Shown one piece after another: positions 44,445 to 51,750 of a stretch of DNA of 64,000 nucleotides. The position numbers were made by a program, and so were the translations under genes. Below the pieces are notes generated by a model, which saw only the letters and a list, made by a program, of their open reading frames with translations, ran no database searches and was not told the DNA's origin. Within the stretch, counting starts at the first letter, position 1. Each line of letters begins with the position of its first letter. This stretch comes from Psychroserpens algicola. GTDB lineage: Bacteria > Bacteroidota > Bacteroidia > Flavobacteriales > Flavobacteriaceae. The stretch is from the NCBI RefSeq assembly GCF_014526325.1, contig NZ_JACNMJ010000001.1, positions 1,302,001 through 1,366,000 of the forward strand, written 5' to 3'.

Positions 44445-46130
44445 TTACTTGTTTAATTGTCTTAAAAAGAAGGATGGCTTAAGTCCGGTTGATTTATGAA
44501 AAGCCTTTGAGAAGGATTCTGCAGAATTAAAGCCGACCTCATTTCCTATAGCTTTAATGGTATAATTTCTAAAGACATTTTCGTGCTGTAATTTATGAAC
44601 AGCATAGTCAATTCGTAAATCATTCAAATAATTTGAGAAATTTTTGTTTTTATAATGATTTACAATTTTCGAAAGGTATTTTGAATTGGTTTCAAAATCT
44701 TTTGCTAATGAGTTTAAGGTTAAATTAGAATTTATGAAGTCATTATTTTTTTCAAAGGTTTCTAATTTCAAAAGTATATCGTCAATAACATCTGAGTTGA
44801 TATTCAAATTAATAGTATCATCAGATTTGATTTGTATTGGAGTATTCTCAATGTCTTTGTTTTTATTGAATAATGACTCAAACTTTCTTTTATTTTTTTT
44901 ATTCTCGTTAAAGTAATAGATAACAACAATGACTAGTATAATAAGAACTATAGCTGCAGTTGAAAGGTATTTTTTTGATATCTGATTTTTATCATTTATC
45001 GTATTGATAATCCTTTCTTTCTCTACAAGTAATTTTGGTGTATCATATTCCTTGAACATGGTTTTAGATAACCGTTTATAGTTTTTTGTCAATACACTGT
45101 CAATACCTAGTAATCGATTTACATAAACAAGTTCATTAGTTTCATCTTTATTCTTTTTATGATAATTAATTAGCAATTCATAACCTTTTCTAGTATTTGG
45201 ATGGACATCATTAATTTTAATGAACATACTATCCATCTTTTTTAGATTGTTAATAGCGGCTTCTTCATTATTTAAATATGAATAATTTGCACCTAAATAA
45301 TAGTAACAAAACTGAAGGTTATGATAGTCTTCAATGGTGTTTAAATAAGGAATCGCTTTGTTGATATTATGTATACTGCTGATGTATTCTTTTTTCTGTA
45401 AATCAATAGCACCTTCATTAAGGAGGTAGTAAGAAAATAAATCTTTATTAGCAACTGTGTCTATTTTCTTAATTAATAAGTTGTTGTAATGGGATGAAGA
45501 ATCTGTTTTTTTTAAATTGATATAAGCGTCTACTATCGATGGAAGTATATTCAACGCATAAACAGCATCTTCCTCTTGAACATAATAATTGTAAGCTTTT
45601 TTAAATAATTTTACAGAAGCCTCATATTCACCTATTCGGTTTTTAATAATTCCAATATTATAATCAGCTTGAAGGTCTAACTCGTAATCAAAATCTTGAT
45701 TGCTATTTAATTTTTTGACTTTTAAGAAATCTTCTAGAGCTTTATCATAACTATTCATATTATAATAGGCGATTCCTCTTAAGTAATAAGCGTTAATAAA
45801 ATTACTTCTATAAGCGGGTTTATTTGAAATGCTGATAATGCTATCTGCAAATTTTATTTTATGTTCTTCTAATTTTGAATAGAAAATAGCAAAGCTGTAA
45901 GATCTGATGAGTTGTAAAGTGTCATTTTCTTTTTTTGCTTTTTTAGTGAAAGCATTGATATATTTAAAAAGCAATTGCGGATTATCTTGATGTTTTGAAA
46001 TATTGTCAACAATAGCTTCATAATCTAATTTTGAAAAAGGCGTATTTGTAGAACCCGATGATGATTTTTGAGCATAAAGTTCCATGCTTAATACCATACA
46101 TATGATAATTGGAACTATAAACCTACGCAT
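44445..46130 (-). CDS. Membrane-anchored TPR-AraC transcriptional regulator
   Basis: A 561-residue one-component regulator. Signal peptide MRRFIVPIIICMVLSMELYAQ, about 330 residues of TPR-like helices on the periplasmic side, a transmembrane helix (about 390-410, STAAIVLIILVIVVIYYF), and a cytoplasmic C-terminal AraC-type HTH domain (SLAKDFETNSKYLSKIVN and IGNEVGFNSAESFSKAFHKS). This is a known Bacteroidota design that can read an external or periplasmic signal directly. Its start overlaps the LanB-C stop by 8 bases, so it is co-translated with the dehydratase and is the likely local regulator of the RiPP locus; the ligand is unknown. Confidence 0.88.
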   Translation of the reverse strand: MRRFIVPIIICMVLSMELYAQKSSSGSTNTPFSKLDYEAIVDNISKHQDNPQLLFKYINAFTKKAKKENDTLQLIRSYSFAIFYSKLEEHKIKFADSIISISNKPAYRSNFINAYYLRGIAYYNMNSYDKALEDFLKVKKLNSNQDFDYELDLQADYNIGIIKNRIGEYEASVKLFKKAYNYYVQEEDAVYALNILPSIVDAYINLKKTDSSSHYNNLLIKKIDTVANKDLFSYYLLNEGAIDLQKKEYISSIHNINKAIPYLNTIEDYHNLQFCYYYLGANYSYLNNEEAAINNLKKMDSMFIKINDVHPNTRKGYELLINYHKKNKDETNELVYVNRLLGIDSVLTKNYKRLSKTMFKEYDTPKLLVEKERIINTINDKNQISKKYLSTAAIVLIILVIVVIYYFNENKKNKRKFESLFNKNKDIENTPIQIKSDDTINLNINSDVIDDILLKLETFEKNNDFINSNLTLNSLAKDFETNSKYLSKIVNHYKNKNFSNYLNDLRIDYAVHKLQHENVFRNYTIKAIGNEVGFNSAESFSKAFHKSTGLKPSFFLRQLNK

Positions 46131-47001
46131 TGCTCTTTGCTATTTTAGTTTTTAAAATCTTACTCAAAAAATCATAAACAACCATTTCGTGTTGTCTTTG
46201 TTTTGATCTGAAAGCTCTGTTAACAGACATATGAATGACACTAGATAATAAATTTGTTAGTGACAATTGGAGCGTATCATTATCTTGATGATCTAAAATT
46301 TTACGGATAACACGATCTGCTTTACGATGTCTTTCTTTGATTAGGACATCCAAAGATACTAATTCAGTATTTAAATGTGTAGTATAGAAAAAGGCATTAA
46401 TGCTTTTAATTAAATCTCTATACTTTGTAGCAAGTTGTTTGCTTGTAATCTTATTTGCATTGAACTCGTTTCTAAAAGCAATTTTTATTGAGTCTACAAA
46501 CGTTAATTTTTGTGAATCATCAAAATGAAAGGCATCTAATAATGTATAAACAGACTTTAATACAAATATGAGGCGCTCTTCATCAGTTTTGATATTACCT
46601 ATGGCTTTTACTATCATATTACTATCGTGATAGAAAAACGTTTCAATGTCTTCAATCGTATGATTTCCATAACGATCAAGCTCTCTGATATAGGTATCTG
46701 TATTCATACACCATATTAATTTATCATTAATTAATGGATTGAAAACTTTAAAAACTTCAGAAATAACAGTCCCAATATGAGTTGTTGAAGTCACGTGTAA
46801 CCTAAGCCGAATATGAAATTCAGGATCATTATAACGAATAAAAAACCACTTATCGATGAGTTTAGATTCTAAAAGCTTAGTTGTAATCTGATAAATCGTA
46901 TCAGCTAAAATAATATCAGCAGTATTAACTCCAGAATATATTTTATAGTATAACCATTCACTACCAATAATGAATGATTGCTGAGGTTTTAATTCATTCA
47001 T
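46123..47001 (-). CDS. Lanthipeptide dehydratase elimination domain protein (split LanB-C)
   Basis: A 292-residue stand-alone SpaB_C / thiopeptide-type bacteriocin domain, the half of a class I dehydratase that removes glutamate from glutamylated Ser/Thr to leave Dha/Dhb. Conserved blocks are SEWLYYKIYSG, WFFIRYNDPEFHIRLRL and, near the C-terminus, VIHMSVNRAFRSKQRQHE, which holds residues used in elimination. In most LanB enzymes this is fused to the N-terminal part; here it is separate, as in pinensin clusters. Overlaps both neighbours by 8 bases. Confidence 0.88.
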   Translation of the reverse strand: MNELKPQQSFIIGSEWLYYKIYSGVNTADIILADTIYQITTKLLESKLIDKWFFIRYNDPEFHIRLRLHVTSTTHIGTVISEVFKVFNPLINDKLIWCMNTDTYIRELDRYGNHTIEDIETFFYHDSNMIVKAIGNIKTDEERLIFVLKSVYTLLDAFHFDDSQKLTFVDSIKIAFRNEFNANKITSKQLATKYRDLIKSINAFFYTTHLNTELVSLDVLIKERHRKADRVIRKILDHQDNDTLQLSLTNLLSSVIHMSVNRAFRSKQRQHEMVVYDFLSKILKTKIAKSNA

Positions 47002-49225
47002 TAGTGGTCTGTTTTAATGTTGATTCATTATAAAAAGAAATTACGAATTCATTACACAATGGTTCTTCATTTTGTTTAACTATGCCATTACCAGTAAATA
47101 AAAATTCTTGTAATACAAATGTTTTTTTCTTCTTAATAGTTTGTAATAGCATCTCAACAGCCCTTAGATTTTCTAAGTCAATCAATAAGGTATTATCTCC
47201 TTCAACCAATTCAACATATTTGGGAAGATTCATATTTTGTTGCCATTGGTTAATGTCTTGATGTTTGATGCCTGCTATATCATTAGTGAAGCGAGAAATA
47301 TCCTCGGTTTTTATTAACCATCGTGCTTTTGATAAAATGATATTCTTATATTCTACACGAGGCAAGAACGCATACTTTTGAAAAATAGGATTCCAGGAAA
47401 AATAAATACTAGCCCTTTGGTTTTGTGATTGTAGATCACATAAGAAATGATATATAGGTAAAGCGTCTACGGAAAAATTATGAGCATTGGTTAATCGTGG
47501 AATAACATATTTATTATGTGTTTTAGATCGTAAATAAATTCCATCGGGTTGTACTGAAACCATAAGGTCGTTGATGGATATTTGTTGTTTTTGAGGTAAA
47601 GTAGAATTGCCTAAATAAGGTATTTCATACTTTCTAAATGGTAATCTTTGTAATATATTACCCGTTCGATCTTGAGGTAAATGTACAATTTCAGCAATAA
47701 TAGAGCCTGTTTCTATGCGTTCTTCAACACTAATGATTTTGTCAATACAAGCTGCTATTTCAGGACTACCATTGCTAAAGCGGGCGAGTAAACTAGCAGC
47801 ACTAGAGCCACTTATAGCATTGATGACAATTTTGGTATCGCTGTTATCATTTATTAGTTCAATAATTGAAGACATAGTAGACGGCAAGTCATCCCATTGT
47901 TCTGGTAAATGTTTTAAGTCTTCATCTGTAAGTTGAATCGACTTTGATCCAATTGAAATGGACTTATTTATTCGTTGTAAGAGTAAATCGTCAAATTTAG
48001 ACCATTCTATATTTTGGAACTGAGGCTTTTGTTTCGGCAGAAAAAGGTCATCAATGAGCGTATTCGAATCTCCTCTTTCGGTATTATAACCTAGGCCAGA
48101 CTCTACATCTAAAGCAAGCGTTAATGGAACTTCATTATTTTCATAACGTTTTAAAAATGCTGATTTAAAACGGCTTAAATTTTGATTGTTATGAGATCGG
48201 GATATTTTATTTAAAACACCCATTGCCTCTTTGAGTTCTTTTTTTAATTTGAATTCTAAGGTGTTTGTTTTAGCATTAGAAAATAAATCGGTTTGAAACA
48301 AGTATTTTGAGTCAAAACTGAGGTTGAAACCTTCTATGTCTTGAGTTAAATTGTGATATAACTGAACAGAATAATCTGTATTGGTGTCAATTGTATTCAA
48401 AGAAGAATTGAGATGATATAGTTTTTTTAGTACATGGTTTATACCAGCCATGGGTTTCAATATTTCGATGGTATGTTCCAATGCGCCTTTACCAGTAACT
48501 GGAGTGTCTAAGTTTGAGACTAGAATTTGTAATTCTATAAGTTGATGTATAAAACCGCTAGCTTCCTCAATAGTAATATCCTTACTAACTAAACTTTTAC
48601 TTAATTCTATAATGCTTTTTCCAGAAACAGCATGTTTCAAAACAGCTTCTATAGCTTCAGAATGAGTAATACCTTCAAGACTATATTCTCTGTGCTTACC
48701 ATCAGTTTTATATTCAACATACCTGTACTGAGATCCAATTTTATACAACGAATTATTGGGGTAAAAAATAAGTTGTTGCTTAATCTTTGGGTCGTTAGAA
48801 AGCAATTTTGAGAGTGCCGATAAAAACGTCATGTCAAATCGTGTTACACGACTGAAATGATCAATTGTATTCATTTCAATGTCAGTTTCATGAGAGAACT
48901 CACCAACACTACAGGCAGCGAAAAGTCCGAAAGGTGTACATCTGGCAGTTAATCTCGAGGTATACTTTAAGAATGAATCTTGTAAGCGTCTTGTTTTAAA
49001 AGCATCATCCAAGTCATCATTATACCACTTTTCTAACTGATTATGAAGTTCAGGAGAAGCCAGATATAATGCTTCATTTACAATTGGTATTTCAAAAACA
49101 GCTTTAAAATCAGCATTAGTAATAGGGTCATTTTGGTGTAATTTCTTATAAAACTGATAGCTAAGTAAAGGAGTTCTTAAGATGTAATTATTGAAAATTT
49201 GATATGGATTTTTCTGTTTTTTCAC
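46994..49225 (-). CDS. Lanthipeptide dehydratase glutamylation domain protein (split LanB-N)
   Basis: A 743-residue lantibiotic dehydratase N-terminal domain. It activates Ser/Thr of the precursor by transfer of glutamate from Glu-tRNA. Family blocks: YQIFNNYILRTPLLSYQFY at the start, SRLTARCTPFGLFAACSVG (the TPFGLF motif), and a long middle region with ALDVESGLGYN. It starts at a GTG (49225), supported by the TATTTTTG element upstream, and is the first gene of the leftward operon LanB-N, LanB-C, AraC regulator. An alternative use as a peptide aminoacyl-tRNA ligase is less likely because the elimination partner follows directly. Confidence 0.88.
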   Translation of the reverse strand: MKKQKNPYQIFNNYILRTPLLSYQFYKKLHQNDPITNADFKAVFEIPIVNEALYLASPELHNQLEKWYNDDLDDAFKTRRLQDSFLKYTSRLTARCTPFGLFAACSVGEFSHETDIEMNTIDHFSRVTRFDMTFLSALSKLLSNDPKIKQQLIFYPNNSLYKIGSQYRYVEYKTDGKHREYSLEGITHSEAIEAVLKHAVSGKSIIELSKSLVSKDITIEEASGFIHQLIELQILVSNLDTPVTGKGALEHTIEILKPMAGINHVLKKLYHLNSSLNTIDTNTDYSVQLYHNLTQDIEGFNLSFDSKYLFQTDLFSNAKTNTLEFKLKKELKEAMGVLNKISRSHNNQNLSRFKSAFLKRYENNEVPLTLALDVESGLGYNTERGDSNTLIDDLFLPKQKPQFQNIEWSKFDDLLLQRINKSISIGSKSIQLTDEDLKHLPEQWDDLPSTMSSIIELINDNSDTKIVINAISGSSAASLLARFSNGSPEIAACIDKIISVEERIETGSIIAEIVHLPQDRTGNILQRLPFRKYEIPYLGNSTLPQKQQISINDLMVSVQPDGIYLRSKTHNKYVIPRLTNAHNFSVDALPIYHFLCDLQSQNQRASIYFSWNPIFQKYAFLPRVEYKNIILSKARWLIKTEDISRFTNDIAGIKHQDINQWQQNMNLPKYVELVEGDNTLLIDLENLRAVEMLLQTIKKKKTFVLQEFLFTGNGIVKQNEEPLCNEFVISFYNESTLKQTTNE

Positions 49226-49245
49226 GAAAAGGGCTTGAGTTAGTT

Positions 49246-49253
49246 CAAAAATA
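49246..49253 (-). promoter_or_regulatory. -7 element (TATTTTTG) of the LanB operon
   Basis: A TAnnTTTG match on the minus strand 20 bases before the GTG start of LanB-N; no clear -33 partner is visible. Confidence 0.5.
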
Positions 49254-49480
49254 GCTGTTTTTATTAAGAATCACTCAGATTAAATTTAAAATACAGATAG
49301 TCAGTAAGTTATGATTTTATTTTGGAATAGACATTCATAAATCCCTTGTCGAAATTCAAGAATACAGACTTATTTGGTTTGCTTTCCAACTAAAATCGGT
49401 GCTACATTCACAACAGCGAAACAGGAGATTTATAACCTCATTTTATGTTTTACTAAAAGTTGTACAACACTTAGCGTAAA

Positions 49481-49505
49481 CCGAAAAGCTATAATAGAGT
49501 AGGTA
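49481..49505 (+). promoter_or_regulatory. Shared upstream element, copy 1
   Basis: CCGAAAAGCTATAATAGAGT continuing AGGTA. It ends 21 bases before the precursor ATG at 49527. Compare copies at 50017 and 50294: common parts are GAAAA and AGAGTAG[GA]T. Confidence 0.55.
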
Positions 49506-49526
49506 AAATTTTTTAAACATTTTATT

Positions 49527-49730
49527 ATGAAAACTAATTTCAGTTCAAAATTATTTGATAAGAAAATTGACCTTGAATCTTGTAACTCAGTTATGGGAGG
49601 AAGAATGGCATCTGGATGTCAAACAATCACTTTTTCAGGTCCTACAGGAGCTACTAACGCAACCGATAGTACAACTACGGATTATGATGATAATGGAAAC
49701 ATTACCACAATTAAGCATTGTGAATACTAA
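49527..49730 (+). CDS. Graspetide-type precursor peptide 1 (67 aa)
   Basis: Leader of 25 residues (MKTNFSSKLFDKKIDLESCN then SVMGG), a double-glycine export site. The core is 42 residues rich in Thr, Asp and Gly with two Cys; its C-terminal 21 residues begin DSTTTDYDDNGNITTIKHC. Three paralogues follow at 49804, 50066 and 50346, all sharing the SKLFxKxIxL leader and the C-terminal block. Thr/Ser beside Asp/Glu is what an ATP-grasp ligase needs to form ester or amide macrocycles, and such a ligase is encoded downstream. A terminator follows immediately. Confidence 0.78.
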   Translation: MKTNFSSKLFDKKIDLESCNSVMGGRMASGCQTITFSGPTGATNATDSTTTDYDDNGNITTIKHCEY

Positions 49731-49743
49731 GAGATGCTAACTC

Positions 49744-49779
49744 AAAAATGTAAACTATTGCCCAATAGTTTACATTTTT
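49744..49779 (+). terminator. Terminator between precursors 1 and 2
   Basis: A 16-bp perfect stem (AAAAATGTAAACTATT with AATAGTTTACATTTTT), 4-nt loop GCCC, and a T-rich right arm. It should make precursor 1 the most abundant transcript, with precursor 2 dependent on read-through because no shared element precedes it. Confidence 0.85.
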
Positions 49780-49803
49780 TACCACTTTTTAAATCAATTA
49801 ATT

Positions 49804-50001
49804 ATGAAAACTAAAATCAATTCAAAATTATTTCAAAAAGAAATAAGCTTGAAAGCACTCAGTGCAGTATTTGGAAGTAGAGGCGGATCTCATAGCACTT
49901 TTGTAACTGTTACCAATAACGGTGGAGGTACTCAAGACGAATCTACTAGTGTATATAATGACAATGGAGAATTAATTAGTGTAAAGCATACTGCGCTATA
50001 A
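49804..50001 (+). CDS. Graspetide-type precursor peptide 2 (65 aa)
   Basis: Paralogue of precursor 1: MKTKINSKLFQKEISLKALS leader, but the processing site reads FGS rather than GG. The core has no Cys (SRGGSHSTF then VTVTNNGGG) and ends with DESTSVYNDNGELISVKH. The absence of Cys in this copy shows that Cys is not essential to the family, which favours ester/amide cyclisation over thioether rings. The most diverged of the four; may be a poor substrate. Confidence 0.72.
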   Translation: MKTKINSKLFQKEISLKALSAVFGSRGGSHSTFVTVTNNGGGTQDESTSVYNDNGELISVKHTAL

Positions 50002-50016
50002 TCTAATTGTTATGTA

Positions 50017-50047
50017 GGGGAAGCTGAAAACCTTTTTAGAGTAGGTG
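50017..50047 (+). promoter_or_regulatory. Shared upstream element, copy 2
   Basis: GGGGAAGCTGAAAACCTTTT then TAGAGTAGGTG; ends about 19 bases before the ATG at 50066. Confidence 0.55.
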
Positions 50048-50065
50048 TAAACATAAAATATAAGA

Positions 50066-50263
50066 ATGATGAAAAGTATCAATTCAAAATTATTCGAAAA
50101 GAAAATTAACCTAGAGGCATCAAATGTTGTTTTTGGTGGAAGACGATCGTCTACAGCATCTTCAGAAACAACTCATACAGGGCCAAATGGTAATCAAGAC
50201 GAGCAAACTACTCATTACGATGAGGATTGTAATATCACTATGATAGAGATTTGCTGGAATTAA
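50066..50263 (+). CDS. Graspetide-type precursor peptide 3 (65 aa)
   Basis: MMKSINSKLFEKKINLEASN leader ending VVFGG. Starting at the first of two adjacent Met gives the same 25-residue leader as the paralogues, so it is preferred, though the second (50069) is possible. The core is Ser/Thr-rich at its start (RRSSTASSETTHTG) and ends with DEQTTHYDEDCNITMIE plus a Cys near the end; here Cys replaces the Gly of the other copies inside the conserved block. Confidence 0.74.
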   Translation: MMKSINSKLFEKKINLEASNVVFGGRRSSTASSETTHTGPNGNQDEQTTHYDEDCNITMIEICWN

Positions 50264-50293
50264 GAAATAACCTCATTTGAAGATTATTTTAAC

Positions 50294-50327
50294 GGGGGAA
50301 ATCGAAAACCCATAACAGAGTAGATAC
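50294..50327 (+). promoter_or_regulatory. Shared upstream element, copy 3
   Basis: GGGGGAAATCGAAAACCCAT then AACAGAGTAGATAC; ends 18 bases before the ATG at 50346. Confidence 0.55.
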
Positions 50328-50345
50328 AACTTTAATTATAATAGT

Positions 50346-50543
50346 ATGAAAACGAATTTTAATTCAAAATTATTTGAAAAGAAAATTGATCTTGAGTCTT
50401 CTAACTCAATTCTAGGAGGAGCAAGAGGTACCGGATGTACAATTACGAATTACTCTTACGAGAACGGTAGCCAATCAGATCAAACAACTAATCATTACAA
50501 CGAGGAAGGTCATTTGACAAAAATCGAACATTGCTACGAGTAA
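50346..50543 (+). CDS. Graspetide-type precursor peptide 4 (65 aa)
   Basis: MKTNFNSKLFEKKIDLESSN leader ending SILGG, the closest leader to precursor 1. The core ARGTGCTITNYSYENGSQS is followed by the conserved block DQTTNHYNEEGHLTKIEHC. It has two Cys. Last precursor before a long hairpin and the maturation genes. Invariant across all four copies in the 21-residue block are Asp1, Thr4, Tyr7 and an acidic residue at position 9. Confidence 0.76.
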   Translation: MKTNFNSKLFEKKIDLESSNSILGGARGTGCTITNYSYENGSQSDQTTNHYNEEGHLTKIEHCYE

Positions 50544-50556
50544 TGAGATTGTTTTT

Positions 50557-50591
50557 AAGAAACTATAAACTGTCGCGGTTTATAGTTTCTT
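50557..50591 (+). terminator. Hairpin terminator between precursors and maturation genes
   Basis: A 14-bp perfect stem (AAGAAACTATAAAC with GTTTATAGTTTCTT), loop TGTCGCG. The T tract after the stem is short (TTAATC), so partial read-through into the maturation genes is expected. Confidence 0.65.
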
Positions 50592-50632
50592 TAATCTAGC
50601 GTGTAAGATAGCACAGAAAATAACATAACATT

Positions 50633-50655
50633 ATTGCTTCATTTTTCGAAGCAAT
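50633..50655 (+). other. Short hairpin in the leader of the unknown lipoprotein gene
   Basis: A perfect 8-bp stem ATTGCTTC / GAAGCAAT with 7-nt loop ATTTTTC, 16 bases before the ATG at 50672 and without a T tail. It could affect translation or mRNA processing; no known riboswitch is recognised. Confidence 0.4.
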
Positions 50656-50671
50656 CAAAAAACTTAAAATT

Positions 50672-51745
50672 ATGGGATATTATAAAGGAATCGTAATCAC
50701 AGGAGGTATGTTTTTAATACTTATTAGTATGGCTTGTAACTCAAATAAGAAAGACATAACGATACAAAATTGGTTGAAGGACTATGATAGATATCAGGAT
50801 TATATCTCAAATGAATTAGGTGATTGCAACTTGACACGTGATGTCTTTAATCAACTTAAGCTTGAAGAATTTAAGGAAAAACTTTATGGTGATCTAGCAT
50901 ACTGTTCAAAAGATGATAAAGTTTTATTAAAAAAATACCTTCTTAAAAACGTATCCTCAGGACTGCATCCAAGTAGAGTTGATAGCATAGCGTATGCATC
51001 TGTTTATAACGATATTAAAAACGACTTAAATATCGAACATCATAAGTTCTGGAAAGAACAAGACACATCATATTTTTCAGAGGTTGAAGCGCGGGTGTTT
51101 TTAGATCAACAATTGTACAGACAAGGGCAATCCGACACTACAAACTATTCTAGAGAAAAGAGGATTTCTGTTTTCAAAGAAAACACAAAATATTTATTAG
51201 AATATTGCAAGCAAAATGGGTTTCCTTTTAAACCAGGTCCTAGGAATTTCGATTCATTTAGAGTAGGTATAAATCCAACTGTAATTGCTATTCATGCAGA
51301 GCATAAGGATAAAGTGGAATTGTTGAATTATGCTGTAGAGGCCGCTAAACAAGGAAAGATTAGTTGGCATGACCCCATATCCATCTGTATAACATTTCAT
51401 ACAAATTCTATAAAACGAAACGCAGTTAAACCTATACATTTCCTTCACTTTAATGAAGACCATACTTTAGATGTTTCAAAGTCGTATTTACAACTTTACA
51501 GTATTGCCAAGTTATACAGTCAAGATATGACAGTACCTATTAAGATACAGCCTTCGAAGTTTAATCAAGACGCATCAGACATCGTGTCTCAACAGCTTGA
51601 AGACATCAAAAACATACTCGTTAATGAGTTTTCATATAAGGCCAACGAGATTCAAATATCTAAGGTTCCAAATGAAAACGAAAAAGAACGAGAAGGACTT
51701 ACAGATTACAAATTTACTTTAACAGAAATACTTAAAAATCAATAA
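50672..51745 (+). CDS. Lipoprotein of unknown function in the graspetide operon
   Basis: A 357-residue protein. The lipoprotein signal MGYYKGIVITGGMFLILISM ends at the lipid-modified Cys of ACNSN. The rest is hydrophilic with mixed helix and strand character and shows no domain I recognise; conserved-looking stretches include NGFPFKPGPRNFDSFRVG and AIHAEHKDKVELL in the middle, and LEDIKNILVNEFSYKANEI near the end. It lies between the precursors and the ATP-grasp gene, 5 bases before the latter, so it is part of the maturation unit. It may be an immunity protein, a surface partner of the exporter or a receptor; none of these is shown by sequence. Confidence 0.7.
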   Translation: MGYYKGIVITGGMFLILISMACNSNKKDITIQNWLKDYDRYQDYISNELGDCNLTRDVFNQLKLEEFKEKLYGDLAYCSKDDKVLLKKYLLKNVSSGLHPSRVDSIAYASVYNDIKNDLNIEHHKFWKEQDTSYFSEVEARVFLDQQLYRQGQSDTTNYSREKRISVFKENTKYLLEYCKQNGFPFKPGPRNFDSFRVGINPTVIAIHAEHKDKVELLNYAVEAAKQGKISWHDPISICITFHTNSIKRNAVKPIHFLHFNEDHTLDVSKSYLQLYSIAKLYSQDMTVPIKIQPSKFNQDASDIVSQQLEDIKNILVNEFSYKANEIQISKVPNENEKEREGLTDYKFTLTEILKNQ

Positions 51746-51750
51746 GAGCT

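Larger units (their letters stand above)
49226..49526. other. Divergent intergenic region between the two RiPP arms (301 bp)
   Basis: It contains the minus-strand -7 element of the LanB operon at its left end and the first copy of the shared precursor-upstream element at 49481-49505. The middle (about 49270-49470) is AT-rich and shows no ORF, no RNA gene and no strong hairpin that I can support. Confidence 0.6.

Noticed and set aside
49555-49740. Second-frame ORF inside precursor 1
   Set aside because: It lacks a leader or signal and is not repeated in the three paralogues, while the chosen frame is.
49527-50543. Reading the four tandem precursors as lanthipeptides for the split LanB
   Set aside because: Precursor 2 has no Cys and the Cys positions differ in the others; the constant Thr/acid pattern and the downstream ATP-grasp gene fit better. 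Kept only as a hybrid possibility in the findings.
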